This document shows positions 60,637 to 64,000 of a DNA stretch of 64,000 nucleotides, piece after piece; the stretch's first letter is position 1, and the number at the start of each line of letters is the position of its first letter. Position numbers and translations under genes: made by a program. Origin of the DNA: Halieaceae bacterium UBA5044 (lineage in GTDB: Bacteria; Pseudomonadota; Gammaproteobacteria; Pseudomonadales; Halieaceae); NCBI GenBank assembly GCA_002416125.1, contig DIBU01000008.1:124001-188000 (forward strand). The letters are read 5' to 3'. The notes under the pieces were generated by a model. It saw nothing but the letters and a program-made list of their open reading frames with translations, made no database searches and had not been told where the DNA came from.

Positions 60637-63074
60637 TTTGACTCCTTCGCCGGAGCGGGCAATAGAGCAGTCTTGTCGTCAACCGCTGCAGAACCGAGTA
60701 CCGCACTCAAGTCCTCAATTGCTGCGCGCTGGCGCTCGGCTTCAGAAACTACAGCTGCGTTAAGCGCGTTCACCGTGCCGGAGGGAACGGATCCCAGCAG
60801 ACCGAGGATCTGCGCCGCGTCCTGCAACTTTGAGTGCGCCTCGGTGAGGCGGCCCGCTTGCTCCCGATAGCGCTGGGAAATTTCGGATTCGAGCCGCAAA
60901 GCGCCACTGATGCCACCTCCCGTCTGGTACTCCTGCCAGATTTCCTCTGCAGCCGCATACAATTCGCTCACCCGTTGCTCTGCAAACTCCTGTTCGTTGC
61001 TGAAGTCTGACTGCAACGCATCGAACATGAACTTGTCACGCTGCGGGTCAATCCGCGTATAGAACTCCAGCAAAGAACTCTGATAATCCGCCGTCTGATA
61101 CAGGTCCGGTAGCCGCAGAAACTCAGCGCGTAGTTGCCGCCGCGCTACGAGCAGGTTTTGTGCCTCCTGGCCCCACGGGCCCTGCGCCAGCTTCTCCAGG
61201 ATCTCCAACGCCGCCGCCAGCTCTCCCGCCTGCCACTGCCGATCAGCCAGGGCGTAGTCCGAGGCTAGCGCCTGCAGCTCATCCAGTGCCGGCAGTTCTG
61301 ACGCGACAAGCTCGGCAAAGTACTCAGTACTGAAGCTCGCAGCCTGCCGTTCCCGCATGTAATCCCTCAATGAATTTGCGGCGTACGCAGCTTTAAGCCT
61401 CAGGTAGGCGCGGACATCGGCGCGCCAGTCCGCGACTCCGCCGACTCTCGGATAGTCGCGCTGCAACGAGTCCAGCGCCGTCAACGCCGCAGCACCCGTT
61501 TGCGGATCGAGAGGCTGCAACACCTGATCGCGAACGGCAGTCATTGCGTCGAGCAACACCGACGCATCGCTCTTCAAGGCCCGCAGTTGGCTCAGGGCAT
61601 CGGTGCGAACAGGCTCGAAAACCGGATGAGCCCTGGCGAGTTCCTCAAGCAGACGCAAGTTGTCGTCGCTGTGCGCTTCCCAGCGTTCGAGCAGCACACC
61701 CATGGGATGATCGCCCTCGCTGAGCTGGATTGACGCAGCGGCATCCCGCTCCGATGTATAGCGCTGTAGATCCCCAAGCCAGTGCAGCAAGGGCAGTACG
61801 CCCTCATCACCCTGACTCGGTGCCAGACTTTGCGCCGTGCTTAGCACCTCCTCAGCCGCCTGATAGTCGCCGCTGAGCATGGCCTGCGACCAAACCGGCA
61901 CGACGAAGCCTGTCAAGGCGTCATCCGCCAATCGTTGCGCTGCTTCGTCCTCCGGGTTCTCTGCGAGGTAGCCCTCCACGAGCCGCAATGCAGGCTCGTA
62001 CTGCTGCTCTTCCAGCAGTTCGGTAACCGTTGCCATGCGGTCGTCAGCGAGCAGCCAGGCTGCCAACCCACCCAGCAGCAGTACAGCGACCAGAGCCACC
62101 AGACCAAGGCGGAGCTCTCTGCTCAGGGGCAATTGCTCCCAGGCCGCGATCGAGGTGTCGCGCAACGAACCAAATACCGACTTGAAACGCTCAATGTGAC
62201 TTTGCTCGGCGGCTGGCGGGCGCCCCTCCTCCGCGGATTCCTCGTCTTCCGGTTTGTCGCAGTACACATCGAGAAAAGATGCCGCTTTCGACACCAGAAT
62301 GGTGCCCTCGGGCACGGTGCGCCGGGTAGCCGCCGAACTGCCGTCCTCCACCGGCACTGACTCCAAAACCACCTTGAAGCTGAACAGCTCATGGCCGAAC
62401 TGTAGTGTGTCGTCGGTATTCAGTTGCTCCGCCGAGCCGTCCAATCGTCTGCCATTGAGCAGCGTGCCATTCGTACTACCCAGATCCTCGATAAATAAAT
62501 CCGCGCCTTTCGCATAGATGTGCGCGTGGCGGCGGGACACAAAATTCGACTCCGAAGCAAACTGCTGCACGTACACCGCAAAGTGCCCTGTCGACTTCGA
62601 CACCAGGAACGGAAACACCGATACCGCAATCGGGTTAAGCCCTTTCCCGGAACGGACCGGCAGCAACAACAGCCGGGGACGCGTCGAAGGCGCCAGTATC
62701 TGTGTACGCTCACTCTCATCGCTGCTTGCACCGAGTGAGCCCGCGGACTCTTCAGCACGCTCTTCTGCCGGGGCCAGCGCTGCCTCAAAGCATAGATCCT
62801 TGCCAAAACACAGCACATCGCCTGCCGCCACAGCCACAGGGTCCAACCCGACCGCTTGGCCATTGTGCAGGGTGCCCGTCGCGCTGTTCAAATCGACCAC
62901 ATACAGGGTGTTTCCATCGAGAAACAGTCGTGCATGGCGCTCGTCAAGCTGTAACCGAAACTCTTCCGGGTAGGAATCAAACGGAGCATCTCCCAGACCA
63001 ACCGGCAGCAACAGTCCACGCAATTCGACGTCAGCGTAGCCATCGCCGAACAGGGGTTTCAACCATGCCTTCAT
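60633..63074 (-). CDS. Double-FHA membrane protein with helical-repeat C-terminus
   Basis: An 813-residue protein. FHA domain one lies near residues 20-110 (LDERHARLFLDGNTLYVVDL) and FHA domain two near 155-250 (FVSRRHAHIYAKGADLFIED, then LGSTNGTLLNG); the second keeps the phosphothreonine-binding Ser-Arg-x-x-His and Asn pattern best. A membrane helix near 320-345 (LGLVALVAVLLLGGLAAWLL) separates cytoplasmic FHA domains from a large periplasmic helical, TPR-like part (about 345-790). Such architecture suggests a phospho-signal-gated scaffold of the secretion complex. FHA proteins also control type VI secretion; no T6SS genes occur here. The start lies 28 bases after the TolC-like stop. Confidence 0.88.
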   Translation of the reverse strand: MKAWLKPLFGDGYADVELRGLLLPVGLGDAPFDSYPEEFRLQLDERHARLFLDGNTLYVVDLNSATGTLHNGQAVGLDPVAVAAGDVLCFGKDLCFEAALAPAEERAEESAGSLGASSDESERTQILAPSTRPRLLLLPVRSGKGLNPIAVSVFPFLVSKSTGHFAVYVQQFASESNFVSRRHAHIYAKGADLFIEDLGSTNGTLLNGRRLDGSAEQLNTDDTLQFGHELFSFKVVLESVPVEDGSSAATRRTVPEGTILVSKAASFLDVYCDKPEDEESAEEGRPPAAEQSHIERFKSVFGSLRDTSIAAWEQLPLSRELRLGLVALVAVLLLGGLAAWLLADDRMATVTELLEEQQYEPALRLVEGYLAENPEDEAAQRLADDALTGFVVPVWSQAMLSGDYQAAEEVLSTAQSLAPSQGDEGVLPLLHWLGDLQRYTSERDAAASIQLSEGDHPMGVLLERWEAHSDDNLRLLEELARAHPVFEPVRTDALSQLRALKSDASVLLDAMTAVRDQVLQPLDPQTGAAALTALDSLQRDYPRVGGVADWRADVRAYLRLKAAYAANSLRDYMRERQAASFSTEYFAELVASELPALDELQALASDYALADRQWQAGELAAALEILEKLAQGPWGQEAQNLLVARRQLRAEFLRLPDLYQTADYQSSLLEFYTRIDPQRDKFMFDALQSDFSNEQEFAEQRVSELYAAAEEIWQEYQTGGGISGALRLESEISQRYREQAGRLTEAHSKLQDAAQILGLLGSVPSGTVNALNAAVVSEAERQRAAIEDLSAVLGSAAVDDKTALLPAPAKESK

Positions 63075-63102
63075 AAATCCCGCCCCTGATTGTTACGATT
63101 TT

Positions 63103-64000
63103 TCACGACTCCCCCAGCGTTAGCATGGCATCGCTCCAGCCCCCACCCATGGCTTTATACAGATCGACCGTGTCGACAAGAATCTGCTGGTGGTTCTGCA
63201 GCAATGACTGATTTGAATTCAACAGACGTCGTTCTGACTCCAGCACTTCCAGCTGAGTCACGATACCGACTTCCAACTGCGCTCGGGTCTGCCGCGCCAC
63301 TACGCGCAGATGTTCAACCTCTTCTTCCAGTTCGCGCTTTTGCAGCTGCCGGCTACCGAGATTCACCAACGCATTCTCCACCTCCTGGAAGGCCAGAATC
63401 ACCGTCTTCCTGTACTGCTCCTCACTCACCCTGGCCGAGGCTTCCCGCGACTTGACCTGTGCTTTCAGTTTGGGATCGAATATCGGGATATTTATCGAGG
63501 GCCCTATGCCGAAGGTGAGAGACTTCACGAGGGCGGAAAGAGAGGTACTCGCGAGGTTGCCACCGCCTCCGGCGTTGGCGGTAAGACTTATAGAAGGTAG
63601 CCGGGCCAACTCGGCCTCACCCACCAACTCATACGATTCCAGCACACGATACTGCGCGGCCACGATATCCGGTCTGCGGGCCAGCAGGTCTGACGGCAGC
63701 CCACCCGGGATGTCCATTAATTTTACAGTCTCGCGCAACGGAGCGACCGGCACATCGATACTGCCTGCCGGTTTTCCGAGCAAAGTCGCCACCGCATTTT
63801 CCGCGATTTCGCGCTCACGCTGCAGGTCAAGAAGGCGGCGTTTCAGGGTATTCAGCTCCGCCTTTTGCCGCAGCACCGGGGTGTTGGAACCAACACCTTC
63901 CCGGTGCTGATTTTCATAGATCGTGTAAATGCGCTGAGCGGCGGCAATCGAACTCTGCTGCAGGTCGATTTGCTCGTCGAGACTGCGGATCAGAAAATAA
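63103..64000 (-). CDS. TolC/NodT-like outer-membrane efflux protein, C-terminal part, cut by window edge
   Basis: About 299 C-terminal residues of an outer-membrane channel protein; the frame stays open to base 64000, so the N-terminus and start lie outside. The coiled-coil repeats are visible (NTLKRRLLDLQREREIAENA near the visible start), followed by the OprM/NodT-type motif LPSDLLARRPDIVAAQ. The beta-strand region PSISLTANAGGGG and second-repeat coiled coil ALVNLGSRQLQKRELEEEVE follow. It is the first visible gene of the secretion operon and supplies the outer-membrane exit. The promoter must lie beyond the window. Confidence 0.9.
   Translation of the reverse strand, partial: YFLIRSLDEQIDLQQSSIAAAQRIYTIYENQHREGVGSNTPVLRQKAELNTLKRRLLDLQREREIAENAVATLLGKPAGSIDVPVAPLRETVKLMDIPGGLPSDLLARRPDIVAAQYRVLESYELVGEAELARLPSISLTANAGGGGNLASTSLSALVKSLTFGIGPSINIPIFDPKLKAQVKSREASARVSEEQYRKTVILAFQEVENALVNLGSRQLQKRELEEEVEHLRVVARQTRAQLEVGIVTQLEVLESERRLLNSNQSLLQNHQQILVDTVDLYKAMGGGWSDAMLTLGES

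Overview
The window is GC-rich, gene-dense DNA from a gammaproteobacterium. UbiK, a ComM-type ATPase, the glnK-amtB pair, a TorF-family porin, a cytochrome c5 and Rep helicase all point that way. The surrounding lipid-catabolism genes (TonB receptor, carotenoid oxygenase, acyl-CoA ligase, thiolases) suggest a marine heterotroph, perhaps a Halieaceae-like lineage; that placement is inference.

Bases 1-17060 form a nitrogen-acquisition region. A leftward operon encodes a carboxylase of the urea/guanidine family (cut by the window edge), two DUF1989 proteins and an ABC importer. A guanidine-I (ykkC) riboswitch precedes it, which makes guanidine rather than urea the likely substrate. Back to back with it, a rightward operon encodes a sugar-phosphate-isomerase-like TIM barrel, a membrane di-iron desaturase/hydroxylase and a second NitT/TauT-type ABC importer. 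Between the two lie divergent sigma-54 promoters and NtrC-like sites. A TetR regulator, a type III glutamine synthetase-like enzyme, a MetX-like hydrolase and a torF-glnK-amtB cluster with its own sigma-54 promoter and NtrC sites follow.

Bases 17135-34849 hold ubiK and comM, then a catabolic block. The block has a PaaN-like aldehyde dehydrogenase, a tandem HxlR regulator, a TonB receptor, a carotenoid oxygenase, an SDR/DUF1295 pair, a four-gene operon (flavin monooxygenase, acyl-CoA ligase, two thiolases) and a Tat-exported PhoX phosphatase. Several of its promoters share a short motif, suggesting one regulon. Bases 35023-47752 are mixed: rep, a TauD dioxygenase with a class II aldolase and an AraC regulator, an RND pump, cytochrome c5, a glutathione transferase, two lipoproteins and tRNA-Arg(CCG).

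Bases 47753-53600, just after the tRNA, look like a decaying accessory segment. It has two enoyl-CoA hydratases and two acyl-CoA dehydrogenases, interleaved with remnants of a thiolase, an HSD10-like SDR and an acyl-CoA ligase. Two small unknown genes behind a Fur-like box follow.

Bases 54078-64000 are a leftward operon for an unusual type I secretion system: TolC/NodT-like outer membrane protein (cut), a double-FHA membrane protein, HlyD-like adaptor, parvulin-type isomerase, a HetC-like ABC exporter (two cNMP-binding domains, C39 peptidase, membrane domain, ATPase) and a sigma-54 activator. No cargo is obvious; a 59-residue ORF beside it is a weak candidate.
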